From Phycisphaerae bacterium (GTDB taxonomy: Bacteria > Planctomycetota > Phycisphaerae > UBA1845): a DNA stretch of 64,000 bases. The stretch lies in NCBI GenBank assembly GCA_029260115.1, contig JAJDDW010000026.1, positions 1 to 64,000 on the forward strand, read 5' to 3'. Of this stretch, positions 8,774-17,055 are shown piece after piece. The notes under the pieces were generated by a model. The model made no database searches. It saw only the letters and a list, made by a program, of their open reading frames with translations, and had not been told where the DNA came from. The position numbers and the translations under genes were made by a program. Every line of letters begins with the position of its first letter. The stretch's first letter is position 1.

Positions 8774-9247
8774 TTATGGTAAGGACGTCGTTGAATCGTT
8801 TACATCGCGGCCATCACCTTCTACATCTACGAAGGTGTCGTCGCGCACGTGGTCGTGGGTCATATCCACATCGTATCTCATTGTTACCATACGGTTGGAA
8901 AAAAAGCGTTGTAATCGGCGCTTCACTACGGCACGAATAGCTGGGACTAGCAGGCAAAACCCGCAGAGGTCCGTGAGCACACCGGGGGTGACGAGAACCA
9001 CGCCAGCCACAAAAATAAGCAGCGCATCCACAATGGCGTCTGCAGGTGCATGCCCGGCGGCCATCTCGCTTTGCAGGGTGGCTAAAGCGCGTAGACCCTC
9101 CCGTCGTGCTAGCCAAGCGCCCACGATACCGGTCACGATAACCAATGCTAGCGTGGCGCTCCACGAAAAAGCATCCGCTAAGCGTAGCAATATAGCTAAC
9201 TCTACAAAAGGAACAATCGTTAGTATTAGTAATAGCTGTACAAACAT
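8774..9247 (-). CDS. fxsA: FxsA-family membrane protein
   Basis: A 157-residue protein with the FxsA layout: an N-terminal helix with PFVELAILLRLAD, a second helix ending GAWLARREG, then the GHAPADAIVDALLIFVAGVVLVTPGVLTDL region and a final hydrophobic segment followed by a charged tail. In E. coli FxsA affects exclusion of phage T7 by the F plasmid; elsewhere its role is unclear. The acidic C-terminal tail (from about 130) is species-specific. It has no strong ribosome site. DUF423 follows after 23 bases. Confidence 0.9.
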   Translation of the reverse strand: MFVQLLLILTIVPFVELAILLRLADAFSWSATLALVIVTGIVGAWLARREGLRALATLQSEMAAGHAPADAIVDALLIFVAGVVLVTPGVLTDLCGFCLLVPAIRAVVKRRLQRFFSNRMVTMRYDVDMTHDHVRDDTFVDVEGDGRDVNDSTTSLP

Positions 9248-9395
9248 TTTATTGACGACGTATTCTGCTGGCTCCCGAACACAAGAAGTCCACGAATCCG
9301 TAACGGCTACTCGCGCGGTGGACAGGTTACCCTTCCTGGCAGGATACGTCCATTTTTCAGGGGTTGTAATAGTCAGATTGGCGTGACAATAAAAA

Positions 9396-10358
9396 TCAGG
9401 GTTTGACTAATTCGTACACGTAATAGGAGACGAAACAATCCCCGAATACAGGAATTCGGCGTAGGAGCGTACTCAATCTTTGAGAAAATGCGCCGCGAAA
9501 ACCGTGTGGGTCGCAGCGTGAGATTTTCAAACCTGCACGGCTTACGCATTGTTCGAATGATTGTTTTGTGAGACGGTTTAGGAATGGCTCAAACGTCTTT
9601 ACGTCGTGCCACTTGTTGGGCTTTTTCTGATTCGTATTGGGGTCAATGTCCCACTTTCTGGGAATGAACGCTGGGGCGTCGTAGATAGCTGCACAGGCTG
9701 AGAAAATTATATTTTGCGGCAGTAACAAATGAATCCACGGAATCGGTATCAGCGAGGCAACGTGATGGCCAAAGGGTGCGTGCCAGGGAGACCACCATAT
9801 CCAAACGCGGCTATCATGACGTAATACGCGGTGCCATTGTTGGCAAGCGGCTTCGACGTCTGGTATGTGTTCTAGTACATCGAACGAGCAAATCAGATCG
9901 ATGGTATTATCTTCTTGCGGAATGCGTTTGTGATCTATCGCGTGAACGAATGCCGGCGCGGACGTGGGCTGGTCATTTTCGTCACGCACATGCTGCGTGG
10001 CTTTGGCGATCGCTTCGGCTGAGATGTCTACGCCGATCACGCTTTTGCCCCCATACTGAGAAAGCATGCGTGATAACTCGCCGGTGCCACAGCCGAAATC
10101 GAGAATGTCTTGGCCCTTTAGCTGATTCACATCGAAATGGTCCGTCAATTGTTGTTGCAACTGCTGCTTTCGCCATTGTCGATAGCGGTCTTCGGTCTTG
10201 GTTTCGTTGATATGGTCGCACGAATGCTTGGCGGCGCGTTGTAGGATGTAACGGGACAGATGGAATAGCGCGTTGGCGAGTAGGCCTAGACGACGTTGCG
10301 GATTTTTCCGAGGCAGGTTTATGGCAGAGACGGTTGTGTCGGTCATGGTTGGCATCAT
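9396..10358 (-). CDS. Class I SAM-dependent methyltransferase
   Basis: A 320-residue protein with a Rossmann methyltransferase core: motif I DILDFGCGTGEL (about residues 82-93), the acidic motif II VIGVDIS, and post-motif SFDVLEHIPDVE. The closest general pattern is the Methyltransf_11 type. It sits at the edge of EPS locus I, divergent from the transglutaminase-like gene, so a role in methylating a polysaccharide or lipid-linked intermediate is possible, but this is inference. The start ATG has a strong GGGGGAG site 5 bases upstream. A long C-terminal part (220-320) is beyond the catalytic core. Confidence 0.85.
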   Translation of the reverse strand: MMPTMTDTTVSAINLPRKNPQRRLGLLANALFHLSRYILQRAAKHSCDHINETKTEDRYRQWRKQQLQQQLTDHFDVNQLKGQDILDFGCGTGELSRMLSQYGGKSVIGVDISAEAIAKATQHVRDENDQPTSAPAFVHAIDHKRIPQEDNTIDLICSFDVLEHIPDVEAACQQWHRVLRHDSRVWIWWSPWHAPFGHHVASLIPIPWIHLLLPQNIIFSACAAIYDAPAFIPRKWDIDPNTNQKKPNKWHDVKTFEPFLNRLTKQSFEQCVSRAGLKISRCDPHGFRGAFSQRLSTLLRRIPVFGDCFVSYYVYELVKP

Positions 10359-10709
10359 GTAGCTCCCCCGGCTGTTATCTATGGCATCGACGGGTAGTCA
10401 TGGATCGATGTCCTCTGTCCTAATGCAAAAGGCTAGTCTGAAGTTTGCCTGGCAACCCACACGGGTAAGCTGGCGCTTGCCCATGCTACCCAGATCACGA
10501 CCATGACGGCCGAGTGACCAGCGTAGTCAAGCCATGTCGCCACTCGCCTTAACTACGATTGCTACGTGCTTTAATATCGGTCGTTGCTTGGACGTGGTTT
10601 AGCCTGGCCGAGGGGATCGTGGCCGGTATCGCGATTTAAGTCCGGAAACGTCTATTTTTATCGTATAACGTAGGCTTTAACTGAGTCCGAAAGTAAACGA
10701 TAAACGAGC
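10359..10709. promoter_or_regulatory. Divergent intergenic region of EPS locus I
   Basis: About 350 bases lie between the divergent methyltransferase and transglutaminase-like genes. The stretch contains a REP-like hairpin (10460-10485). It also has two copies of a GTCCGRAA motif (10640-10648 and 10685-10692), which recur before the next EPS genes. Promoters for both directions should be here. No reading frame is convincing. Confidence 0.5.
10460..10485. repeat. REP-like short palindrome, copy 1
   Basis: The sequence reads CACGGGTAAGC, a TGGC loop, then GCTTGCCCATG, which can fold into an 8-bp stem. Two more copies lie at 11778-11801 and 49392-49417. All have the same core and flanking CATG, so this is a dispersed intergenic palindrome family and not a gene-specific terminator. 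Confidence 0.6.
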
Positions 10710-11618
10710 GTGCGCGAGGCTTTCAAAAGATGTTCCGATATGCGACAGACTAGACCTCATTTTCTTACATTCTTATTTCTGGGGGCCAGCGCCTCAGGCT
10801 TCATCGCTAGCGTGGCGGTTTATATTTCTTATCGGGCAGATCGAACCATTCTGCGTGACGTGGCTATGAGCGTGACTGAAGGAATTGATGATCCTTCCGA
10901 GCAGGTGCTGGCACTGCTGGGCTGGGTACACGATTTAGAAGGCTCTGCAAGTAACCCGGCTTATTATTTTATGCAAAGGTTGAGGGCGACGCCGGTGCAA
11001 GTGCTCGAGCTAGGTGGTGATTGCGCGGATAAGTCGCGGCTTCTATATACACTTTTAAGTGAAATTGAAATCTCGTCTTCGATGGCGATGTGCTTCGATG
11101 AAGTTACAAATGAACCGACGCACACTGTGGTCGAAGCCCGGATCGGTAAAAATGAGTATATGCTAGTTGATCCTGCGTTTAACCTGTTTTTTCCCGAAGG
11201 GGCAGACGGTTACTATGACCTCATGGATTTGCGGCGTGATGCTGAGATTTTACCTGAGCGAATCCGCGTGTTACTCGCACAGAATCCAGTCTCCACGGCT
11301 CGTGATCGATATTATTTATCCGCGTCTACTACGTATCACACGACAAGTACTTTTAATTGGACGAAGAACAGCTTAACTAAATTTGCCTACGCCATGGCGC
11401 ATGCCCTCTTTGGTGAGGACGTGTACCGCCTGCGTCGGCCTTGCTTTCTGGAATGTCCTAAAATTACGTTACTCATGCTGTTGCTAGCTATTAGCGGGGC
11501 TGCGTGCGTCGCTGGGCTGGTGGTTCGGCGATGGTGTTCCGCTGTCAAGCCCGTTGAACATGCACATCCCGAAGCTATGATCTCTCATGAGACTTCAGCT
11601 CAGCCCGTTACTGCGTAA
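10710..11618 (+). CDS. Membrane-anchored transglutaminase-like protein
   Basis: A 302-residue protein with an N-terminal membrane helix (about 19-40), a periplasmic domain and a second helix near 252-272. The middle carries a transglutaminase-like cysteine protease core: GGDCADKS with Cys105, EPTHTVVEA with His138 and LVDPAFN with Asp154. These are the three catalytic residues in the right order and spacing. Such enzymes cut or crosslink peptide/amide bonds. In EPS gene clusters they are often found without known substrate. The GTG at 10710 is the first start; the ATG at 10740 is also possible. It is the first gene of the plus-strand EPS I run, with the polymerase gene 340 bases downstream. 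Confidence 0.82.
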   Translation: MREAFKRCSDMRQTRPHFLTFLFLGASASGFIASVAVYISYRADRTILRDVAMSVTEGIDDPSEQVLALLGWVHDLEGSASNPAYYFMQRLRATPVQVLELGGDCADKSRLLYTLLSEIEISSSMAMCFDEVTNEPTHTVVEARIGKNEYMLVDPAFNLFFPEGADGYYDLMDLRRDAEILPERIRVLLAQNPVSTARDRYYLSASTTYHTTSTFNWTKNSLTKFAYAMAHALFGEDVYRLRRPCFLECPKITLLMLLLAISGAACVAGLVVRRWCSAVKPVEHAHPEAMISHETSAQPVTA

Positions 11619-11777
11619 TTCACCTCGTTGCGATAAATGGTAATTCTCTTCGCATAATTTCAGAATTTCATTCGGGTACATAGGCATACACTTGTTAGCC
11701 CTACTAGCCTCGGATTGTCTGCAGGCTTGCGCCCGACTGATCTGATTTGTTTAATCACTCTCATAGAAATGAAGATA

Positions 11778-11801
11778 GGGGTAAACTGGTGCTTACCCAT
11801 G
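11778..11801. repeat. REP-like short palindrome, copy 2
   Basis: The sequence reads GGGGTAAACTGG then TGCTTACCCATG and matches the core of the copies at 10460 and 49392. The stem has one mismatch. Confidence 0.55.
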
Positions 11802-11904
11802 CCTCTCGGCCAATCACCCTTATAGCACTGTTGGCCTAGAAACTGCCCTTCCCGGCTGGTCGCGTACTTTTTATGAATTGGTGATTGGATCTTGAGTTGG
11901 CATC

Positions 11905-11943
11905 GGTAACGTCCGAAAAGACTATTTAGGTAACGTCCGAAAA
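11905..11943 (+). promoter_or_regulatory. Tandem GGTAACGTCCGAAAA direct repeat
   Basis: Two identical 15-base copies start 24 bases apart, ending 18 bases before the polymerase start. Related GTCCGAAA sequences occur before the transglutaminase-like gene (10640, 10685) and before the Wzz gene (14665). This is most simply read as an operator or alternative sigma factor element shared by EPS locus I. The protein that binds is unknown. Confidence 0.5.
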
Positions 11944-11961
11944 CTGGACGATCTGGTTTGA

Positions 11962-13368
11962 TTGCGCGCTGGCGAAGCTATGAAGGTGTCAGCGTTATGG
12001 GAATTGCGCATGTGGCCTCTGAGAACAATCGCTTACTTCTCTTTGTTTTGGTTTGGGTGCTTGGCTGCGCTGTACAATCCAATTTGGGGTGTTGTCAACT
12101 ACATGGCAGCGTACCAATCTAATCCCCCTGTCACCTGGTGGGGGAAGCCTCTTGCCGATCTTGGTATGCGTTTCTCCATGTTGGCTGCTGGGTTCACGCT
12201 TATAGGTTTGTTAACGGGACGAAGAAAAGTTCCTGTCGTTCGTCCTGTACTATCGTTCTGGGAATTGTGCGTGATAGGGTTGATCGGTGTGGCGACTCTC
12301 AATACGTTGATGGGTGTAGGGTATGGCCCATCTGCTCAGGGTTCGTTTGATAAATTTTGGAAATTGCAACTATTTGTACTCATTGTCGCTCGCTTGGCGA
12401 CGACACGAAAAAATCTAAACTTGATTTTATGGACTTTGGTATTGGGTAGCTTGCAAATGGGCTATGACGCGTACACGGCTCCGGCTTCTGCTTTCTGGAA
12501 GGGGCGACTTACCTCATTCGGCGGCTCTGACATTAACACGTCATCGACGGCTGCTGCTCACTTGACGGCTATGCTGCCTATTATTGGTGTGGTTTATATG
12601 TGTACACGGTCCTGGATATGGAAGCTAGCCGCACTGGCTTCTGGGGCGTTTACGGTGAACGCCATCGTTTTGTGTAGAACGCGATCGGCGTTTATTGGTG
12701 TGGCCTGTGGGGCGTTGGCTGCCATTATCATGGCCCCCCGCGCTAGGCGGTTTCGTATACATGCCATGTTGATCATTGGCGGACTCATGGCACTGACGCT
12801 AACAGATGATCATTACTGGGAGCGTATCGGCACGTTAACACAGTCTCAAACTTTTGAAGAAGATTATGCAGCGGTATCGCGGTTCGATATTTGGCTGGCC
12901 TCTATCGACATGATGAGCGATTACCCGCTGGGTGTGGGTCTTGGTAATTTTACGCATGTCATCGGTAATTATGATGGTCGTTACGCCAATCGGTCGCCAC
13001 ACAACACTCTCATCCTTTGTTTCACTGAACTAGGTATTATTGGAGGCCTTTTATTTCTAGCGCTTCTGGTAGAATCGTTCCGACTGATACTGCGCTGCTA
13101 TCGCATCGCGTCGAAGTCGCATGAAGACATAAAAACTAAGCTACTTGTTTATGGTATGCTTGTATCTCTGGTTAGTTATTTCGTATCTGGACTTGGTACA
13201 GAGCGGTTTTCATGTGAATCGTATTGGTGGATCCTTGTGCTACCGCTTTGCTTGCACCGTATCGTTGTACGTGAAATGACCGCACAGGCTGAAATGCCTG
13301 CATTGGCTAGGCAACGGGTAGGCGATTGGGACGAGGCCTTTGTGCCCGCTGTGCATCATGGCTACTGA
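11962..13368 (+). CDS. O-antigen ligase/polymerase-type membrane protein (Wzy_C)
   Basis: A 468-residue inner membrane protein with about 11-12 hydrophobic helices. It has a large loop in the C-terminal half (about 275-345) containing SRFDIWLASIDMMSDYPLGVGLGNF and SPHNTLILCFTELGIIGGL, the typical Wzy_C region of O-antigen ligases and EPS polymerases. It should polymerise or transfer lipid-linked repeat units on the periplasmic side. The first start is TTG at 11962; an ATG seven codons in (11980) is an alternative. The glycosyltransferase gene overlaps its 3' end, indicating translational coupling. Confidence 0.88.
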   Translation: MRAGEAMKVSALWELRMWPLRTIAYFSLFWFGCLAALYNPIWGVVNYMAAYQSNPPVTWWGKPLADLGMRFSMLAAGFTLIGLLTGRRKVPVVRPVLSFWELCVIGLIGVATLNTLMGVGYGPSAQGSFDKFWKLQLFVLIVARLATTRKNLNLILWTLVLGSLQMGYDAYTAPASAFWKGRLTSFGGSDINTSSTAAAHLTAMLPIIGVVYMCTRSWIWKLAALASGAFTVNAIVLCRTRSAFIGVACGALAAIIMAPRARRFRIHAMLIIGGLMALTLTDDHYWERIGTLTQSQTFEEDYAAVSRFDIWLASIDMMSDYPLGVGLGNFTHVIGNYDGRYANRSPHNTLILCFTELGIIGGLLFLALLVESFRLILRCYRIASKSHEDIKTKLLVYGMLVSLVSYFVSGLGTERFSCESYWWILVLPLCLHRIVVREMTAQAEMPALARQRVGDWDEAFVPAVHHGY

Positions 13369-14611
13369 CGTACAAACAGAAATCATGCATGTGGTCCATA
13401 GCCTGTCAGGTGGCGGCACGGAGCGATCTGTGGTGTCACTATTGACGCGTATGAATCTGCCCCATGTCCGCCATAAAGTGGTGACACTACGACAAGCTGG
13501 CAGTTTAGTAACCTTCTTACCGGATCATATTAGTTGTCGAGCACTGGGAAAAAGAGGTCGGTCTCGATCGGCATTTATTCCCTTAGCCAAATTGTCTCGT
13601 AGCCAACGCACATTGATACATGCACGGAACACCTGTTGTTGGGCCGATGCGACTTTGGCTGCGATGTTGAATCCTCGTGTAACATTGGTGCTGGGATTTC
13701 ATGGCCTGGAGACGCAGCGATCATTGACTACGCGCCATCGGTGGATAGCCCGCATGGCTCATTATTTGGGCGGTCGATTTGTTAGTGTATCAGAGTCTGG
13801 CAGCGCGTTACTTCATCGCGAAGCTGGTATCCCATTTGATCGTATCGATGTTATTCATACGGGCATTGATAGAAAAAAGTTTACTGTTGCCAGCCGAGAC
13901 CAACGAGAAAATGCCCGGTCGAAGTTAGGTTTAGCTCCTGACACGTTGGCCATCGGATGTATCGGGTCGTTGACGCCGGTCAAAAATCATGAACAACTAT
14001 TTCGAGGGTTTACGAAATTTCTTCAAACACCAGGACAAAAGGCTAATCTTGTGCTTATGGGCGACGGGCCTTGCCGCTCGAGTTTGAGCAATCTGACTAA
14101 GCATTTGGGGATCGAATCGCATGTTACATGGCTTGGGCAATGCCAAGAAATCGCGTCGCAGCTGGGGGCTATGGATGAGTATGTTTGTTGTAGTCATTCG
14201 GAAGGTATTAGCAATGCCATGCTCGAAGCGATGGCTTGTGGTCTGCCCGTCATAACGAATGATGTTGGTGACCATGGCTTAATATTGCGAGATGGAATTG
14301 ATGGACTCGTTCTTGGTGAAGCTAGCGTTGATGCGATGGCATCGGCGTTAGTAAGGCTGGCTGGTAGTTGTAACGTGCGAAAGGCAATGGGGATTTCTGC
14401 CCGTGAGCGGACTGTGGAATTTGATGTTAGCCGCATGGTCTCGCGATACGAATCGTTTTATGGCCGATGCTTGTTTCCCAGCGGCACGACGATGATAACT
14501 AAATCGTCGAAAGCGATCATTCCCACTAGGGGATCATTCGCCCTGACGGAGGGGGCTGATGGCGCGTCCTATGTGGGAACGTCCGGTAATGATGAGCAAT
14601 CGTTGATGTAG
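13358..14611 (+). CDS. Glycosyltransferase family 4-like
   Basis: A GT-B glycosyltransferase of about 417 residues. The N-terminal domain has the GGGTERS donor/acceptor loop (SLSGGGTERSVVSLL). The C-terminal domain has the GT4 pattern: TPVKNHEQLFRGF, LVLMGDGPCRSSL, and CSHSEGISNAMLEAMACGLPVI with the EX7E-type glutamates. This family adds a hexose from an NDP-sugar to a growing glycan. I take the ATG at 13358, which overlaps the polymerase gene by 11 bases. A short low-complexity tail follows residue about 375. It belongs to the EPS I transcript. Confidence 0.92.
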   Translation: MATDVQTEIMHVVHSLSGGGTERSVVSLLTRMNLPHVRHKVVTLRQAGSLVTFLPDHISCRALGKRGRSRSAFIPLAKLSRSQRTLIHARNTCCWADATLAAMLNPRVTLVLGFHGLETQRSLTTRHRWIARMAHYLGGRFVSVSESGSALLHREAGIPFDRIDVIHTGIDRKKFTVASRDQRENARSKLGLAPDTLAIGCIGSLTPVKNHEQLFRGFTKFLQTPGQKANLVLMGDGPCRSSLSNLTKHLGIESHVTWLGQCQEIASQLGAMDEYVCCSHSEGISNAMLEAMACGLPVITNDVGDHGLILRDGIDGLVLGEASVDAMASALVRLAGSCNVRKAMGISARERTVEFDVSRMVSRYESFYGRCLFPSGTTMITKSSKAIIPTRGSFALTEGADGASYVGTSGNDEQSLM

Positions 14612-14662
14612 ACATCTGCGGTACTGCATTATCAGAAGTTTGTCCTCAAGGGTGTTCGTTTT

Positions 14663-14675
14663 GCGTCCGAAAAAA
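14663..14675 (+). promoter_or_regulatory. GTCCGAAA motif before the Wzz-type gene
   Basis: GCGTCCGAAAAAA lies in the 145-base gap between the glycosyltransferase and chain-length genes. It matches the tandem motif at 11905-11943, supporting a shared regulator for EPS locus I. Confidence 0.4.
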
Positions 14676-14756
14676 TATTGCTATGCACGGATGTAGAACA
14701 CAACATAGTTCGAGAGTACCGGCGCGCGGCTAACGGCGTCACGGAGATCACAAACA

Positions 14757-16634
14757 GTGACACGATCAGAAACTCAACTTGGCCATGGTCGCTCGGGCAG
14801 CGAGATGATGGGGCGCACAGACGTGCTTTCCAACGACGATGATCGCCCGTTCGCAGAGATCAGGAAAAACATCCAGGACATTCTGCGCATAATCGTTACG
14901 CATCGGTGGGCATTCTTTGTGCCGTTTTGCACGGTGGCTACAGCAGCTTTTTTGATGAGCCTGTATTATCCGCGGACATATCGCGCAACGACAATTTTTG
15001 AGCGCCGTAATGATCCGATCGTGGTTAATCTTCCGAATGCCGCTGGTGCAGCTTCATTTCAATATTTTCGAAGTACGATGCAACGTGATCTTACATCGCC
15101 AGAATATATGGTCGACACGATAGATCGTATGAAGCTAACCGAATCGTTCGAGAAGAACGAAGATGGTACGCTGACAGCGGCGTCGCTGGCTCGTCGAAGT
15201 TCGCTAGCACGGGGATTAGGTAGCCATGTTTCAGTTTCTACCTCCTCGCCGAGTGCGCATTTGGACATCGTACATTTGACGTATACCGGGCCTGATCCTC
15301 AAATGGGTTGTAAGCTGCTGGATGAGGTGAAGCGTACCTACATACGCCGCACCATGATCTGGATTCATGACTTTCTCAAACAACAACGAGACTATGTAGC
15401 GGACCAACTGGCTGAAGCAAAAACGATATTGAATGGGTCACGAAGATTTGCTACGCAAATGCGCATGGATCATCCATATATTAACCCAAGCGATCCGGGA
15501 AGTATTACGACCGGCATCTCTCAATTGGAGATGGAACGTCGAGAACTGCAGCGTAGAAAGCGTGATTACGATACGTCTAAGGGTGAGCTTCACCAACTCC
15601 TGGCTACAGTAGGCCCTGCGCCAGTTGGCCCAACTTTACCCACAGACGATACCCCTGTGATGGTGGAATATGTCAGTGATATGACAGTGGAATTGGTGAA
15701 AGACCTTGATGACATAGACAAGCAAATCGCCAATTTGCGCAATATCAACAGAATGACAGATCAGCATCCACAGGTGCAATCTTTGATTAAAGCTCGTCAC
15801 CGTGTCAACGATGAATTGAACCACCAACGTGAGCAAGATCAAACCGTAGTTGTTACCAGTGGTGCGATTGAAGCTGGTCAGTCTTCTTCGATACAAAGAC
15901 TCAACGCGCCTGCCTCACCTTGGCATGCGGAGCGGAATCGTCTGAAGGTGCAACTGGCTTCACTGGAAACTAAGATCAAGGACATTGATCTTAGTTTGGA
16001 AAAAACAGACGCTTCGCTGAAACATCTCTATGACGCAAAAAATGGAATTTTCCAACATCAAGAGGTGATGGAAGAGGCGACTTCTGCGGTGTCTAAGGCA
16101 CAGAGTCGACGTCGCGAATTAGACTCGATGATTGCAAAGATTGACCCAGCTATCGAGGCTATTGAAAATGGTAGGCTCTTACAGTTTACCGAAGGCGAGG
16201 CCGCGCGTGGCAGTAGCATTCCGGTCAATCCGAAATCGACGACGATTCTACTGTTGGCCATCCTCGCGGGTGTCGCAGCCGGTGCAGTGTTTGTGGTGCT
16301 AGCCGAGATTTTCGATCATGTGTATCGCAGCTCAGCGCATGTGGCTAAGAGTCTAGGGCTTCCCATTCTTGATGCCATTGATGAGATCGTAACTTCACAA
16401 GATCGACGTCGTCGATTGCTTGGCCATACGGTGCTTGCCCCGCTAATGGTTTCAGCGTTTCTATTTATCACAGGTTTCGCGGGGGCCATGGCCTATCTAA
16501 GCATTCAGAAGCCTTGGACTTACGAAAAACTCCGGACCGTGCCGCTCAAGACATTGCAGTATTTCACAATTCACAAGGCTACCACGTCTGATTCTGAGCT
16601 TGTGGCGATGGTTGATTTGCAGGATAAACTGTAA
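14757..16634 (+). CDS. Polysaccharide chain-length determinant (Wzz/GumC-type)
   Basis: A 625-residue bitopic protein. It has an N-terminal membrane helix after HRWAFFVPF (about 46-67) and the Wzz-type YPRTYRATTIFERR segment. A long periplasmic coiled-coil region covers about 190-480. A second helix lies at about 495-517 after the proline-containing VNPKSTTILLL, and there is a third hydrophobic segment near 565. The C-terminal tyrosine kinase domain of fused BY-kinases is absent; a separate kinase is encoded at 39.7 kb. The start appears to be GTG at 14757. A GTCCGAAA motif lies about 90 bases upstream. Confidence 0.88.
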   Translation: MTRSETQLGHGRSGSEMMGRTDVLSNDDDRPFAEIRKNIQDILRIIVTHRWAFFVPFCTVATAAFLMSLYYPRTYRATTIFERRNDPIVVNLPNAAGAASFQYFRSTMQRDLTSPEYMVDTIDRMKLTESFEKNEDGTLTAASLARRSSLARGLGSHVSVSTSSPSAHLDIVHLTYTGPDPQMGCKLLDEVKRTYIRRTMIWIHDFLKQQRDYVADQLAEAKTILNGSRRFATQMRMDHPYINPSDPGSITTGISQLEMERRELQRRKRDYDTSKGELHQLLATVGPAPVGPTLPTDDTPVMVEYVSDMTVELVKDLDDIDKQIANLRNINRMTDQHPQVQSLIKARHRVNDELNHQREQDQTVVVTSGAIEAGQSSSIQRLNAPASPWHAERNRLKVQLASLETKIKDIDLSLEKTDASLKHLYDAKNGIFQHQEVMEEATSAVSKAQSRRRELDSMIAKIDPAIEAIENGRLLQFTEGEAARGSSIPVNPKSTTILLLAILAGVAAGAVFVVLAEIFDHVYRSSAHVAKSLGLPILDAIDEIVTSQDRRRRLLGHTVLAPLMVSAFLFITGFAGAMAYLSIQKPWTYEKLRTVPLKTLQYFTIHKATTSDSELVAMVDLQDKL

Positions 16635-17055
16635 CGTTTAAGTCGAGTTATTACGCATAATGTTCCCCTTTACGGGCGTATTTTGCGACCTTCAATCGTA
16701 GCTATCCGCTTCTCCGTCATCCCCGCGCAGGCGGGTATCCAGTCCTCAGTTGTAGACCAATGATTGATCTTACCGCATCTTGTCACTCCTGCATTACCGC
16801 CTGCGGGGTATGACGGAGGGATTTGTACCCACACACGCCAGCAGTTCATGCCATTTGTTGCTTCGCTAGCAGCGCGGGCTTGGCATGCTCCCCTCTCAGG
16901 AGTATGCCGCTTCTGGACAATTCATTTGCTCTTTGCCTTTGTGGGTAGTATATGGTACGTTTGGTGCTCGTTTTGAGGTGGAGGAAGGTCGGTCTTTGTA
17001 AATCTTGAGCCAATGGATTGGCGAAGCTAGACGGTACAGGGAGGTGCCAACGCCT
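16635..17055. other. Intergenic region with MITE-like palindrome before smc
   Basis: About 420 bases. A 105-base inverted-repeat element (16713-16817) is annotated separately. The smc ribosome site (CAGGGAGG, about 10 bases before ATG 17056) lies at the right end. No gene is credible in the remainder. Confidence 0.5.
16713..16817. repeat. MITE-like element with TCCGTCAT...CCCCGC inverted ends
   Basis: The left end begins TCCGTCATCCCCGCGCAGG. The right end is its imperfect reverse complement (GCCTGCGGGGTATGACGGA). The arms are about 28 bases and the interior about 45. The family resembles the widespread ATTCCCGCG-type (dRS3-like) palindromic repeats. Relatives occur at 42429-42460 (single arm) and 44346-44425 (two arms). 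Confidence 0.7.

Larger units (their letters stand above)
11619..11961. promoter_or_regulatory. Intergenic region before the polysaccharide polymerase gene
   Basis: About 340 bases without a gene. It holds a REP-like palindrome (11778-11801). Immediately before the next gene are two exact copies of GGTAACGTCCGAAAA, 24 bases apart (11905-11919 and 11929-11943). The tandem, helically phased copies suggest a regulator binding site or promoter element for the EPS genes. Confidence 0.55.
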
